From: Planomonospora parontospora
Lineage (GTDB): Bacteria > Actinomycetota > Actinomycetes > Streptosporangiales > Streptosporangiaceae
NCBI GenBank assembly: GCA_014647935.1
Contig: BMQD01000011.1
Location: 62,001-126,000, forward strand
Length of the DNA stretch: 64,000 nt
Direction of reading: 5' to 3'
A program made the translations under genes and the position numbers. Shown piece by piece: positions 55,283 through 63,561 of the stretch (its first letter is position 1; each line of letters starts with the position of its first letter). Under the pieces are notes generated by a model. It had not been told where the DNA came from, ran no database searches, and saw only the letters and a list, made by a program, of their open reading frames with translations.

Positions 55283-57805
55283 TCAGCCGCTCGCCAGCGA
55301 ACCGACGATGGACGCCCGCGCCGCCCTGCGCGCGGGCAGCACCGCGGCGACCACCCCGGCCAGACCGGACAGCGCCACGAACGCCAGGATCTGCAGCACC
55401 GGCACCTGGAAGGAGACGTCCGTCGTCATCGTCCGGGCCGCCGCCCAGGCGTAGACCACCCCCAGCGCGACGCCCACCAGAGCACCGATGAGCCCCAGGA
55501 TCAACGCCTCCACCGAGAGCATCCGCCGCAGCTGGGGACGGGTCAGCCCCAGCGCCCGCAGCAGCGCCGACTCCCGGGTCCGCTCGTGGACCGAGAGCGA
55601 CAACGTGTTCGCGATGCCCAGCAGCGAGATGAGGACCGACAACCCCAGCAGACCCGTGATGATCATCAACATCATGTCGAGCGACTCGTCGAACTCGCTC
55701 CGGACCTCCGTCGAACTGGCGACCTTCGCCGTCGGGTACGGATCCGCCGCCGCGTCCACGGCCGCCCGAGCCCGGTCGAAAGCGACCCCGTCGCGGGCAT
55801 TGACCATGATCGATGAATCGCCGACCTGCCCGAAGTAGCGGTCGAACTCCGCCTCCGGCACCGTCACCCCCGACAGACTCGCCCGCTGCGGATCGAACAG
55901 CGCCACGACCGTGAGCTCCACCGTGCCGGCCTCGGCCGTCTTCACCGGCACCCGGTCCCCGACCTTGACCCCCAGGTCCTCCGCCACGTAGTTCGCCACG
56001 ACCGCCGTACCCGGCTTGAGCAGGTCGATCGACCCCGACTCCAGACTCGGCCGGAAGTCCCGCGACGCGGTGAAGGTCCCCACCTCGTACTCCGCGCCCT
56101 TCCCCCCGACCTCGGCGACCGCCCCGCGCAGCGCGACCACCGACGTCAGCTCCGGCCGGGACCGCAGATCCTCCGCCAGCGCCCGCGACAGCTCCGACCC
56201 CCGGTCCTGCGGCTGGACCATGTAGTCGACCGGGAACTGCTCGTCCAGCTTCGCCGAGTACGTCACCCGCAGCGTGCCCGTCAGCACCGCGATCAGCGTC
56301 ATCAGCGTCACACCCACCGTCAGCGCCACCGTGGTGGTCGCCGACCGCTTCGGATTGCGGCGCGAGTTGTCCGTGGCCAGCCTGCCCGGCACCCCGAACA
56401 GCCTCCTCGGGACCCAGCCCACGAACGCCGAGAGCGGCCTGACCAGCACCGGCCCCAGGATCAGCAGCGCGAAGAAGACCAGCGAACCACCGGCCATCAC
56501 CACCACCAGCGCCGCCTGGCCGACCGGCATGCTCAACGCCGCCACCGTGGCGCCCGCACCCGCCACCAGGAACAACGCGGCCGCCACCACCCGCACCGCC
56601 CCGGTCCGGAAGACCCGCTCCTCCACTTGCGTGCGCAGCGCCGCGATCGGCGCCACCCGCGTCGCCGAACGCGCCGGCAGCAGCGCCGCCCCCACCGTCA
56701 CCGCGAGCCCGATGACCAGACCCAGCGCGATCGTGCGCGGCGCCAGCGACGGCGTCACCGCCGGCAGCGGCACGTCCAGCGACGACAGCACCGCCAGCGC
56801 CCCCGCCCCCAGCCCGTAACCGAGCAGCAGACCCAGCCCCGAGGAGAGCAGGCCCACCACGACCGACTCCAGCACGATCGAACCGAACACCTGCCCCCGG
56901 GTCGCGCCGATGCAGCGCAGCAACGCCATCTCCCGCGTCCGCTGGGCCACCAGGATGTTGAAGGTGTTGTAGATCACCAACGCGGCCACGAACATCGCCA
57001 CCAGGCCGAACATCAGCAGGCCCATCGTGATCACGTCGTCGTCGGCGCCGTTGGCCCGCGCCATGTCCGCGGCATAGGCCTCACCGGTCTTGACCGTGAC
57101 ACCGCTCCCGAGCGCCGCCGCGACCGAGGCCCGCAACTCCTCCTGGCCCACCCCCTCGGCGGCCAGCGCGTCGATCTCGTGGAACCCCTCCGCCCCCGTC
57201 ATCGACCACGCCGTCCCGGTGGTGAAACCGACCGCGCCGGTGTAGACCAGCTCCTGGTCCAGACTCAGATCCACCAGCCCGACGAGCCTGAACTCGTGCC
57301 GGACCTCCTTCGCGTCCAGCACCGCGATCGTGTCGCCCACCTTGAAACCGTGCCGCTCGGCGGTACCCTCGTCCAGCACCGCCTCCCCGCCGTTCCGCGG
57401 CGCCGCACCACCGGCGATCACCGTACGGTTCAACCGGCCCTCGGGAATCGAGATGCCGCTCGTCGGACGGTCCCCGGCGGCCTTCCCGTCCTTGCCGAGC
57501 AGCGCCGCCGTACCGCGCACCAGCCCCTGCGCCTCGGCGAGACCGTCCACCCCCCGGACCTTCTCCAGCGCCGCGGCCGGCAGGGACGGCTCCTCCTCGC
57601 CGCGCCGCCCGGAGTCCGGGAACACCGCCACGTCGATCCTGTCGCCCGCCGCCGCGAACTTCTGCGTGAACCCCGCCTCGATGGTGTCGGTGAGCACGAA
57701 CGTGCCCGCGATGAAACCCACCCCCAGCGCGATCGCCAGAGACGTGAGCAGCAACCGCAGCCGGTGCGCCCGCAACCCGGCCAGAGTCGTCCTGAGCACC
57801 GTCAC
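55283..57805 (-). CDS. MacB/FtsX-type ABC transporter permease
   Basis: 840 residues with two FtsX domains. The N-terminal membrane helix ([23 protein letters not shown]) is followed by a large extracytoplasmic MacB core, three helices ([47 protein letters not shown] is the first FtsX core), a second extracytoplasmic core and a second FtsX domain ([36 protein letters not shown]). The GTG start overlaps the ATPase stop (GTGA). With the LuxR-type two-component system upstream this looks like an antimicrobial-peptide or lipid exporter. Confidence 0.92.
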   Translation of the reverse strand: MTVLRTTLAGLRAHRLRLLLTSLAIALGVGFIAGTFVLTDTIEAGFTQKFAAAGDRIDVAVFPDSGRRGEEEPSLPAAALEKVRGVDGLAEAQGLVRGTAALLGKDGKAAGDRPTSGISIPEGRLNRTVIAGGAAPRNGGEAVLDEGTAERHGFKVGDTIAVLDAKEVRHEFRLVGLVDLSLDQELVYTGAVGFTTGTAWSMTGAEGFHEIDALAAEGVGQEELRASVAAALGSGVTVKTGEAYAADMARANGADDDVITMGLLMFGLVAMFVAALVIYNTFNILVAQRTREMALLRCIGATRGQVFGSIVLESVVVGLLSSGLGLLLGYGLGAGALAVLSSLDVPLPAVTPSLAPRTIALGLVIGLAVTVGAALLPARSATRVAPIAALRTQVEERVFRTGAVRVVAAALFLVAGAGATVAALSMPVGQAALVVVMAGGSLVFFALLILGPVLVRPLSAFVGWVPRRLFGVPGRLATDNSRRNPKRSATTTVALTVGVTLMTLIAVLTGTLRVTYSAKLDEQFPVDYMVQPQDRGSELSRALAEDLRSRPELTSVVALRGAVAEVGGKGAEYEVGTFTASRDFRPSLESGSIDLLKPGTAVVANYVAEDLGVKVGDRVPVKTAEAGTVELTVVALFDPQRASLSGVTVPEAEFDRYFGQVGDSSIMVNARDGVAFDRARAAVDAAADPYPTAKVASSTEVRSEFDESLDMMLMIITGLLGLSVLISLLGIANTLSLSVHERTRESALLRALGLTRPQLRRMLSVEALILGLIGALVGVALGVVYAWAAARTMTTDVSFQVPVLQILAFVALSGLAGVVAAVLPARRAARASIVGSLASG

Positions 57806-58572
57806 GCCTCCAGCTTCATCAGCGTGTCCAGCACCGCCTGCGGCGTCGGCCGCTCCAGCTCGCTGACCAGCCCGCCGTCCCGCAGGAAGACCACCCGGTC
57901 GGCGTACGACGCCGCGACCGGATCATGCGTGACCATCACGATCGTCTGCCCCAGCTCCCGCACCGACGAACGCAGGAACGACAGCACCTCGGCACCGCTG
58001 CGCGAATCCAGGTTCCCGGTCGGCTCGTCGGCGAAGATGACCTGCGGCTTGCTGATCAGTGCCCGGGCCACCGCCACCCGCTGCTGCTGACCACCCGACA
58101 ACTCGGTCGGCTTGTGCCCCAGCCGATCACGCAGCCCCACCGTCTCCACCACCCGGTCGAACAGCACCCGGTCCGCCTGCCGACCGGCGATCTCCAGCGG
58201 GAGCAGGATGTTCTGCTCGGCCGTCAGCGTCGGCAGCAGGTTGAACGCCTGGAAGATGAACCCGATCCGCTCCCGCCGCAACAGCGTCAGCTGCTTGTCG
58301 CCCAGCCCCGTCAGCTCCACGTCCCCGATGCGGACCCGCCCGCTGCTGACCGTGTCCAACCCCGCCAGGCAGTGCATCAGCGTGGACTTACCGGACCCCG
58401 AAGGACCCATGATCGCGGTGAAGGCGCCCGTCGCGAAGGAGACGTCCACCCCGCGCAGAGCATGCACGGCCGTGTCCCCCTGCCCGTACACCTTGGTCAG
58501 GCCCTCGGCCACCACGGCCGGTGCCCCGCTCTCCCGCGCGCTCCACGCGCCGACCTCTCCGGTGACGGTCAT
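57802..58572 (-). CDS. MacB-like ABC transporter ATPase
   Basis: 256 residues: Walker [11 protein letters not shown]-loop [18 protein letters not shown], signature [16 protein letters not shown], Walker [13 protein letters not shown] and switch VTHDP. This is the LolD/MacB group that pairs with FtsX-domain permeases. Start ATG at 58572 with GAGGAGG 6 nt upstream. It overlaps the permease gene by GTGA. Confidence 0.95.
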   Translation of the reverse strand: MTVTGEVGAWSARESGAPAVVAEGLTKVYGQGDTAVHALRGVDVSFATGAFTAIMGPSGSGKSTLMHCLAGLDTVSSGRVRIGDVELTGLGDKQLTLLRRERIGFIFQAFNLLPTLTAEQNILLPLEIAGRQADRVLFDRVVETVGLRDRLGHKPTELSGGQQQRVAVARALISKPQVIFADEPTGNLDSRSGAEVLSFLRSSVRELGQTIVMVTHDPVAASYADRVVFLRDGGLVSELERPTPQAVLDTLMKLEA

Positions 58573-58757
58573 GTCGACCCCTCCTCGGCATAGATGCGTT
58601 ATGACGGGCAAAACGCTATTGCCGGGAAAGCTGGGATCCATCGGACGAGCGGCCGGACTTCCCCTCCGCCGAAGAGATACGGCGACACCACCGGTGCGAC
58701 CTCCGGCGTACCGGCCCCATCGGCCATTCGGCCGATGGAACCCCCACCGCCGCCGGC

Positions 58758-59423
58758 CTACCCCGCCGAATGCGGGACGACCAGCCCCGCCTCATAGGCG
58801 AACACCACCACCTGCGCCCGATCCCGCAACCCCAGCTTCGCCAGCACCCGCCCCAGATGCGTCTTCACCGTCGCCTCCGCCAGCTCCAGCCGCCCCGCGA
58901 TCTCCGCATTCGACAACCCCCGCGCCACCAGCACCAGCACCTCCCGCTCCCGCGCCGTCAACCCCGACACCGCCCCCGGCTCCACCCCGCCCGACGCCGG
59001 AAGATGCACCGCGAACCGCTCCAGCAACCGCCGCGTCGCACTCGGCGCCACCACCGCGTCCCCACCGTGCACCGAACGGATCGCACTCACCAGATCCACC
59101 GGCGGCACATCCTTCAACAGAAACCCCGACGCCCCCGCCTTCAACGCCGCGAACACGTACTCGTCCAGATCGAACGTCGTCAGGATCAGCACCCGCGGCC
59201 CCCCCTCTACCGCACGGATCAACCGGGTCGCCTCCACCCCGTCCATCACCGGCATCCGCACGTCCATCAGCACCACGTCCACCTCGACCCCGCGCAGCAC
59301 CTCCACCGCCGCCCGCCCGTCGGCCGCCTCCGCCACCACCTCGACGTCCGGCTGCGCCCCCAGCACCATCCGGAACCCCGTCCGCAGCAACTCCTGATCA
59401 TCGACCAGCATCACCCGGATCAC
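58758..59423 (-). CDS. NarL/LuxR-type response regulator
   Basis: 221 residues. Receiver: VDDQELLRTGFRMVLGAQPD, Asp in LMDVRMPVMDGVEATR, Thr in LTTFDLDEY, Lys in LLKDVPP. HTH: LTAREREVLVLVARGLSNAEIAGRLELAEATVKTHLGRVLAKLGLRDRAQ. The GTG start overlaps the kinase stop (GTGA). It should activate or repress the adjacent ABC transporter. Confidence 0.94.
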   Translation of the reverse strand: MIRVMLVDDQELLRTGFRMVLGAQPDVEVVAEAADGRAAVEVLRGVEVDVVLMDVRMPVMDGVEATRLIRAVEGGPRVLILTTFDLDEYVFAALKAGASGFLLKDVPPVDLVSAIRSVHGGDAVVAPSATRRLLERFAVHLPASGGVEPGAVSGLTAREREVLVLVARGLSNAEIAGRLELAEATVKTHLGRVLAKLGLRDRAQVVVFAYEAGLVVPHSAG

Positions 59424-60631
59424 GCCGCCCGGCTCCCGCCCACCTCACCGAACGGCAACCGCACCACCACCTGGAACCCGCCCCCCGGCCTCGGCCCCGC
59501 CTCCACACTCCCGCCGAACATCGCCACCCGCTCCCGCATCCCCACCAGCCCATGACCCCCCGGCCCGCCCGGCGCCGCGGCCCCCCGCCCGTCATCGGCC
59601 ACCCGCACCACCAGCTCCCGCACGCCGTACTCCATCTCCACCTCGGCCCTGCTCGCCGGACCGCCGTGCTTGAGCGTATTGGTCAACGCCTCCTGAACGA
59701 TCCGGTACACCGTCAACTGCTCACCCTCCGGCAACTCCCGCACCGTGCCCGAAACCCGCAACCCCACCGGCAACCCCGACGAACGGACCTGCTCCACCAG
59801 ATCGTCCAACTGCGACAACCCCGGCTGCGGAGCGTAATCACCCGGGACCTCCCCGTCCTCCGCCCCCGCATCCGCCCGCAGCACCCCCACCATCCGGCGC
59901 ATCTCCGCCAGCGCCCGCCGCCCCGTCGCCGAGATCGCCTGCACCGCCAGCCGCGCCTGCTCCGGATCACCGTCGATCGCGTACCCCGCACCGTCCGCCT
60001 GAACGATCATCACGCTCACGTTGTGCGCCACCACATCGTGCAACTCCCGCGCGATCCGCGCCCGCTCCGCCGCGGCCGCCAACCGCGCCCGCTGATCCCG
60101 CTCCCGCTCCGCACGCTCCGCCCGCTCCTCCAGACCCTCCAGATAACGACGCCGCGTGTTCGCGTAGATCCCCGCGATCCACACCGCCACCACGAACACC
60201 GACGTACTCGCCCACGACCTCGGATCGGGCCGCTCCGTGATCCGCCCGTACGAGAGCGCCAACCCCAGCTCCGCCACCAGCCCCGCCGCCACCGCCCAGC
60301 GCAACGGACGGTACGACGCCACCGCGTACATCGCGATCAGCACCGACAGGTTGACCGGCAGCGGCTCCACCCCGAACGACCACTGCACGAAACTGGCCAG
60401 CGCGACGACCGCGAACACGCCCACCGGCCACCGCCGCCGCCAGAACAGCGGCACCAGCAGCACCACGCCCAGCACCCCGTGCACCACCAGCGGAGGACCC
60501 CCCGGCAGGAAAGCCGGATCCGTCGCCAGGACCACGAAATTGGACGCACAGAACACCAGGAACGGCGCCAGCCACAGGGCGTCCACGATCCTCGGATGGC
60601 GCCCGCTCCAGGCGTGAAGTCTGCCGAACAT
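59420..60631 (-). CDS. Membrane sensor histidine kinase (HisKA_3)
   Basis: 403 residues. About six N-terminal hydrophobic segments, a short coiled coil (RRRYLEGLEERAERAERERDQRARLAAAAERARIARELHDVVAHNVSVMIVQADGAGYAI includes the phospho-His in ELHDVVAHN), and a HATPase domain (VYRIVQEALTNTLKHGG, VADDGRGAAAPGGPGGHGLVGMRERVAMFGGSV). Partner of the response regulator it overlaps. The signal is not known. Confidence 0.93.
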   Translation of the reverse strand: MFGRLHAWSGRHPRIVDALWLAPFLVFCASNFVVLATDPAFLPGGPPLVVHGVLGVVLLVPLFWRRRWPVGVFAVVALASFVQWSFGVEPLPVNLSVLIAMYAVASYRPLRWAVAAGLVAELGLALSYGRITERPDPRSWASTSVFVVAVWIAGIYANTRRRYLEGLEERAERAERERDQRARLAAAAERARIARELHDVVAHNVSVMIVQADGAGYAIDGDPEQARLAVQAISATGRRALAEMRRMVGVLRADAGAEDGEVPGDYAPQPGLSQLDDLVEQVRSSGLPVGLRVSGTVRELPEGEQLTVYRIVQEALTNTLKHGGPASRAEVEMEYGVRELVVRVADDGRGAAAPGGPGGHGLVGMRERVAMFGGSVEAGPRPGGGFQVVVRLPFGEVGGSRAA

Positions 60632-60810
60632 GACACCACCCTACGTATCCCCAGCTCAGCGCCCTTCCCCCGAAAGGGGGAGACCCGCCTACGACTCAGG
60701 TCGCACACCCACCACCGCCCGCGCCGTCCCTTACATCCCGCTTACGCCTCTTCCGGCACCATGGTTTCCGGGAGCACCCCCTCGGGGGTGAGTAAAGGGA
60801 GAGATTGCCT

Positions 60811-61518
60811 GTGACGGCGGATCGCAACAACCCCGGGCCGCGCGACGACGAGAACACGCCGCGCGACCCGGGGCCCCGGGACGGAGACACCCGGAACCTC
60901 CCCGCGCAGGACGACGCGCCCACCGCGCACACCCCCACCGACGCGTACGGCGCCCCCGCCGCACACGGCCCCGGCGGCACCGGGATCTCCACCGCGTACG
61001 GGCCCCACGGCCCCGGCGCCCCCACCGCGTACGGGCCCCACGGCCCCGGCGCCCCCACCGCGTACGGGCCCCACGGCCCCGGCGGCACAGGCTGGAACAC
61101 CCCGGGCCCGCACACCCCGACCGACGAACGACCCCGCCCCGGCCGCTACGCCAGGCTCGCCCGCGCCACCCGCGGCAAACCCTTCCAGGTCGCCGCCGCA
61201 GCGGTCATCGGCGCCGTCCTCGGCGGCGGAACCGTCGCCGTCGTCGACACCATCGGCGACCGCCACCGCGCCGGAAACGCCTTCGACCGCGTGGACGACC
61301 ACCGCACCCCGCCCGGCGACGGCTTCGACCGCCTGCTCGAAGGACGCGGAGACGAAGGGTACGGAGCCGGCGAACGCGGGAACGGCGAAACGCGCATCTT
61401 CCAGGGCGGAAGCGACGAGTGGAACCCCGGCGACGGCTTCCGGACGCTCGACCAGTGCGAGTCCACCCAGGACGGCTTCCGCTGCACCGCCCCCACCCCG
61501 ACGCCCTTCACGCCCTGA
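60811..61518 (+). CDS. Pro/Gly-rich single-pass membrane protein
   Basis: 235 residues. The N-terminal third is disordered, with three copies of the undecapeptide TAYGPHGPGAP. One membrane helix (VAAAAVIGAVLGGGTVAVV) is followed by an exported acidic/basic domain of about 90 residues ending CESTQDGFRCTAPTPTPF with two Cys. No family recognised. GGGAGAG lies about 9 nt before the GTG; a TTG 6 nt earlier is possible. Divergent from the kinase gene. Confidence 0.65.
   Translation: MTADRNNPGPRDDENTPRDPGPRDGDTRNLPAQDDAPTAHTPTDAYGAPAAHGPGGTGISTAYGPHGPGAPTAYGPHGPGAPTAYGPHGPGGTGWNTPGPHTPTDERPRPGRYARLARATRGKPFQVAAAAVIGAVLGGGTVAVVDTIGDRHRAGNAFDRVDDHRTPPGDGFDRLLEGRGDEGYGAGERGNGETRIFQGGSDEWNPGDGFRTLDQCESTQDGFRCTAPTPTPFTP
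60991..61089 (+). repeat. 33-bp in-gene tandem repeat, three units
   Basis: The unit beginning ACCGCGTACGGGCCCCACGG occurs at 60991-61023, 61024-61056 and 61057-61089 (third copy diverges at its end) and encodes TAYGPHGPGAP. Confidence 0.85.
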
Positions 61519-61629
61519 CCCCGGCGGCAACGCCGTCCGCAGTCAGGACGGCATGTGGCTCGGTTGAGCCGAAGCGTCATTTGGGCCGATGCGGTCTTGT
61601 CGCTGGGCACCACGGCAGACGGGGTCTCG

Positions 61630-61974
61630 TCACTTCGGTGGATCAGGGGTTCCATCATCTGCGACGGTTTCCCACTCGCTGAAGGCGATGTAGTACTCGT
61701 CTTCCAGACTCATGCTCAGTTGCATGTCATCCATGTTGTACAGGGCATCGGCCGGTCGTTGACGACTCCCTGGCGCCGTAGGGATCTCCGGCTCGCTGGT
61801 ACGGCGTTCTCGCGGCTCCGTGAGTGAGACGAAGCGCTCTTCTTCCTGGTCTCTCTCCCGGAGAAGGAGAAGTGCATCGCGGATTACCGCGGAACGGGAT
61901 GTTGATTTATTGCGAGAGAGATAATCCTCGATGAAAAATACATCCTGCGGGGAAAGAGTTACGCTAGTGGTCAT
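61630..61974 (-). CDS. Ribbon-helix-helix protein, antitoxin-like
   Basis: 114 residues. The N-terminal 45 residues (TTSVTLSPQDVFFIEDYLSRNKSTSRSAVIRDALLLLRERDQEEE) form a ParD/CopG ribbon-helix-helix domain; the tail (EDEYYIAFSEWETVADDGTP) is typical of the toxin-wrapping C-terminus of type II antitoxins. No ParE, MazF or other toxin gene is near. The gene starts 37 nt beyond the tRNA-like gene on the same strand and is visibly AT-richer than its neighbours. It may be an orphan antitoxin or the regulator of the HNH/tRNA unit. Confidence 0.75.
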   Translation of the reverse strand: MTTSVTLSPQDVFFIEDYLSRNKSTSRSAVIRDALLLLRERDQEEERFVSLTEPRERRTSEPEIPTAPGSRQRPADALYNMDDMQLSMSLEDEYYIAFSEWETVADDGTPDPPK

Positions 61975-62011
61975 TGATTTTAGGTCGAACGCGTTACTCT
62001 TCGCTCTTCTG

Positions 62012-62084
62012 TGGGGTTGACGGGATTCGAACCCGCTCTTTACGCCACCTAAAGACGTCGCCTCTACCGTTGGGCTACAACCCC
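62012..62084 (-). tRNA. tRNA-like gene, class I fold with UAG anticodon
   Basis: A 73-nt cloverleaf on the minus strand: acceptor stem GGGGTTG (62084-62078) pairs with CAACCCC (62019-62013), discriminator A, no encoded CCA. D-stem GCC/GGC with loop CAACGGTAGA; anticodon stem ACGTC/GGCGT (one G-U); loop TTTAGGT, giving anticodon UAG with U33 and G37; variable loop AAAGA; T-arm GCGGG-TTCGAAT-CCCGT. UAG would read leucine CUA, but leucine tRNAs have a long variable arm and this one has five nucleotides, so the isotype is undetermined. Its first 21 nt overlap the HNH gene's end. Confidence 0.8.
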
Positions 62085-62549
62085 TATTTTCCCTGCGAAA
62101 TTCTCTGTTTGTGAATGGCAGTTTGGGCAGAGGAATCGCAGGTTCTCTCTTCTGTTGTCCAGCCAGTCACCGTTGATGTGATCGACATGCAGTATCAAGG
62201 GCCGACCCTGCCAGACGCCCTCGATCTTACATCCCGCGCACTGGTATGGCATCCCGGTTGCGATCAGGCTTCTCCTGAGGCGGCTGGGGGTGGGGCGTGC
62301 ACTGCCCTTCGGCAGCATGACGAGAACGTGCTCCGGCCGGCGACGTCGGGGAGAGGGCTGGCCCTTGTTCGGGGAGATCCTGCGGAAGTGTGAGGTGTCG
62401 ATCCCGAAGCGCTTCAGCTGGCGGCTGATGTGCGCGTGGTTTCCGCCCGCGACGGTGATGCCCAGGCGGCGGAGAACATCGGTGACGCTGAGGGAGTTGG
62501 CTGCGGCCTCGGCCAGCATTTCGGGGGTGTACTTGTACTTGGTGGCCAT
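62064..62549 (-). CDS. HNH endonuclease overlapping the tRNA-like gene
   Basis: 161 residues. The N-terminus (YTPEMLAEAAANSLSVTDVLRRLGITVAGGNHAHISRQLKRFGID) looks like a helix-turn-helix. The C-terminal half is an HNH nuclease with two zinc knuckles: CAGCK, then HVDHINGDWLDNRRENLRFLCPNCHSQT (catalytic His, structural Asn). It ends GVVAQR; these last codons and the stop (TAG in the D-loop) lie inside the tRNA gene. The ATG at 62549 is 6 nt after TATACT (62556-62561), with no ribosome site, so I take a leaderless start. It is AT-richer than neighbours. Confidence 0.9.
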   Translation of the reverse strand: MATKYKYTPEMLAEAAANSLSVTDVLRRLGITVAGGNHAHISRQLKRFGIDTSHFRRISPNKGQPSPRRRRPEHVLVMLPKGSARPTPSRLRRSLIATGMPYQCAGCKIEGVWQGRPLILHVDHINGDWLDNRRENLRFLCPNCHSQTENFAGKIGVVAQR

Positions 62550-62591
62550 GCCCCAAGTATAGGTAATGAGCCGACAATTCTTGGGGCATGG
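62546..62591. promoter_or_regulatory. HNH promoter bracketed by 12-bp inverted repeat
   Basis: CCATGCCCCAAG (62546-62557) and CTTGGGGCATGG (62580-62591) are perfect inverted repeats with 22 nt between. The left arm covers the HNH start codon and part of TATACT; the right arm lies where the -35 is expected. This is the layout of an operator, perhaps for the ribbon-helix-helix protein encoded in the unit. Confidence 0.65.
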
Positions 62592-62622
62592 GCAAATCGT
62601 ACTAAATGACAATTAATACTAT

Positions 62623-63090
62623 TCAGTCGAGGCCGAGTTCGCGGCGGAGGCGGGCCACGTGGCCGGTGGCCTTCACGTTGTAGAGGGCCTTCTCCACCTT
62701 TCCGTCGGCGTCGATGACGAAGGTGGAGCGGATGACGCCGACGGTGGTCCTGCCGTACATCGTCTTCTCGCCGTAGGCGCCGTAGGCCTTGTGCACCTCC
62801 AGCTCGGGGTCGGAGAGCAGGGGGAAGGTCAGGGCGTCGTGCTCGGCGAACTTCGCGAGCTTGGCGGGGGTGTCCTTGGAGACGCCGAGTACGGCGAAGC
62901 CCGCGGCGGCGAGGGAGTCGAGGCTGTCGCGGAAGTCGCAGGCCTGCTTGGTGCAGCCGGGGGTCATGGCGGCGGGGTAGAAGTACAGGATGACGCGCCT
63001 GCCGCGGTGGGCGTCGAGGGAGACGGTGGTGCCGTCGGCGGCCGGGAGGGCGAACTCCGGGGCGGCGTCGCCTGGTTCGAGTTTCGTCAC
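62623..63090 (-). CDS. bcp: Thioredoxin-dependent peroxiredoxin BCP
   Basis: 155 residues of the BCP/AhpC-Q fold: GDAAPEFALPAADGTTVSLDAHRGRRVILYFYPAAMTPGCTKQACDFRDSL, with the peroxidatic Cys46 and nearby resolving Cys51. It reduces organic and hydrogen peroxides using thioredoxin. GGAGG precedes the GTG start by 4-5 nt. Divergent from the DUF3618 gene. Confidence 0.95.
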   Translation of the reverse strand: MTKLEPGDAAPEFALPAADGTTVSLDAHRGRRVILYFYPAAMTPGCTKQACDFRDSLDSLAAAGFAVLGVSKDTPAKLAKFAEHDALTFPLLSDPELEVHKAYGAYGEKTMYGRTTVGVIRSTFVIDADGKVEKALYNVKATGHVARLRRELGLD

Positions 63091-63201
63091 GTTTCCTCCG
63101 AGGAATGGTTCTCCCTGGTCAACTTACCGGCCTGCCCGAAGTGTCAGGGGAGCGCCGGACCTGAGAGACTGATCGTCGTCGAGGGCGACGAGAGGAGAGC
63201 C

Positions 63202-63546
63202 ATGGCGGAGACCGATCCGGCTGAGCTGGAGCGGCGGATCGAGCGCACGCGGGCGGAGTTGGCCGAGACGGTCGACGCCATCGCGGACCGGGTGCGTCCG
63301 AAGAACGTCGCGCGGCGGACGGTGGCCAGGGTGGAGGCGAACGCGAAGCAGTTCGTCGCGTCCGTCGGGGACAGGATCGGTGACGCGGTGGGGGTCTCGC
63401 CGCGTCCGGTGAAACCGGCGGGTGAGCCCGGGGACGACCTGTGGGCGGACGAGGCGCCGGGTCTGGCGCCGGTGCTGATCGGCGTGGGGGCGGTCCTGGT
63501 GGTCGGGGCGGCGGTCCTGCTGGTGAGGCGGCGCCGCCGGAGGTGA
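63202..63546 (+). CDS. DUF3618 small membrane protein
   Basis: 114 residues. The N-terminal DUF3618 core (LERRIERTRAELAETVDAIADRVRPKNVARRTV) is followed by an amphipathic linker and one membrane helix (APVLIGVGAVLVVGAAVLLV) ending in RRRRRR. The family often accompanies phage-holin/DUF1469 proteins and may bind membranes. GAGGAG is 5 nt before the ATG. Confidence 0.88.
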   Translation: MAETDPAELERRIERTRAELAETVDAIADRVRPKNVARRTVARVEANAKQFVASVGDRIGDAVGVSPRPVKPAGEPGDDLWADEAPGLAPVLIGVGAVLVVGAAVLLVRRRRRR

Positions 63547-63561
63547 CATGCGGGGCGGGGG

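Noticed and set aside
58112..60814. Long plus-strand frame of 900 codons
   Set aside because: Pro/Arg/Ala/His-rich shadow of the ABC, response regulator and kinase genes on the other strand.
61555..61827. Plus-strand ORF opposite the RHH gene, as a candidate toxin partner
   Set aside because: It is a frame shadow of the RHH gene with no toxin motif and no upstream ribosome site.
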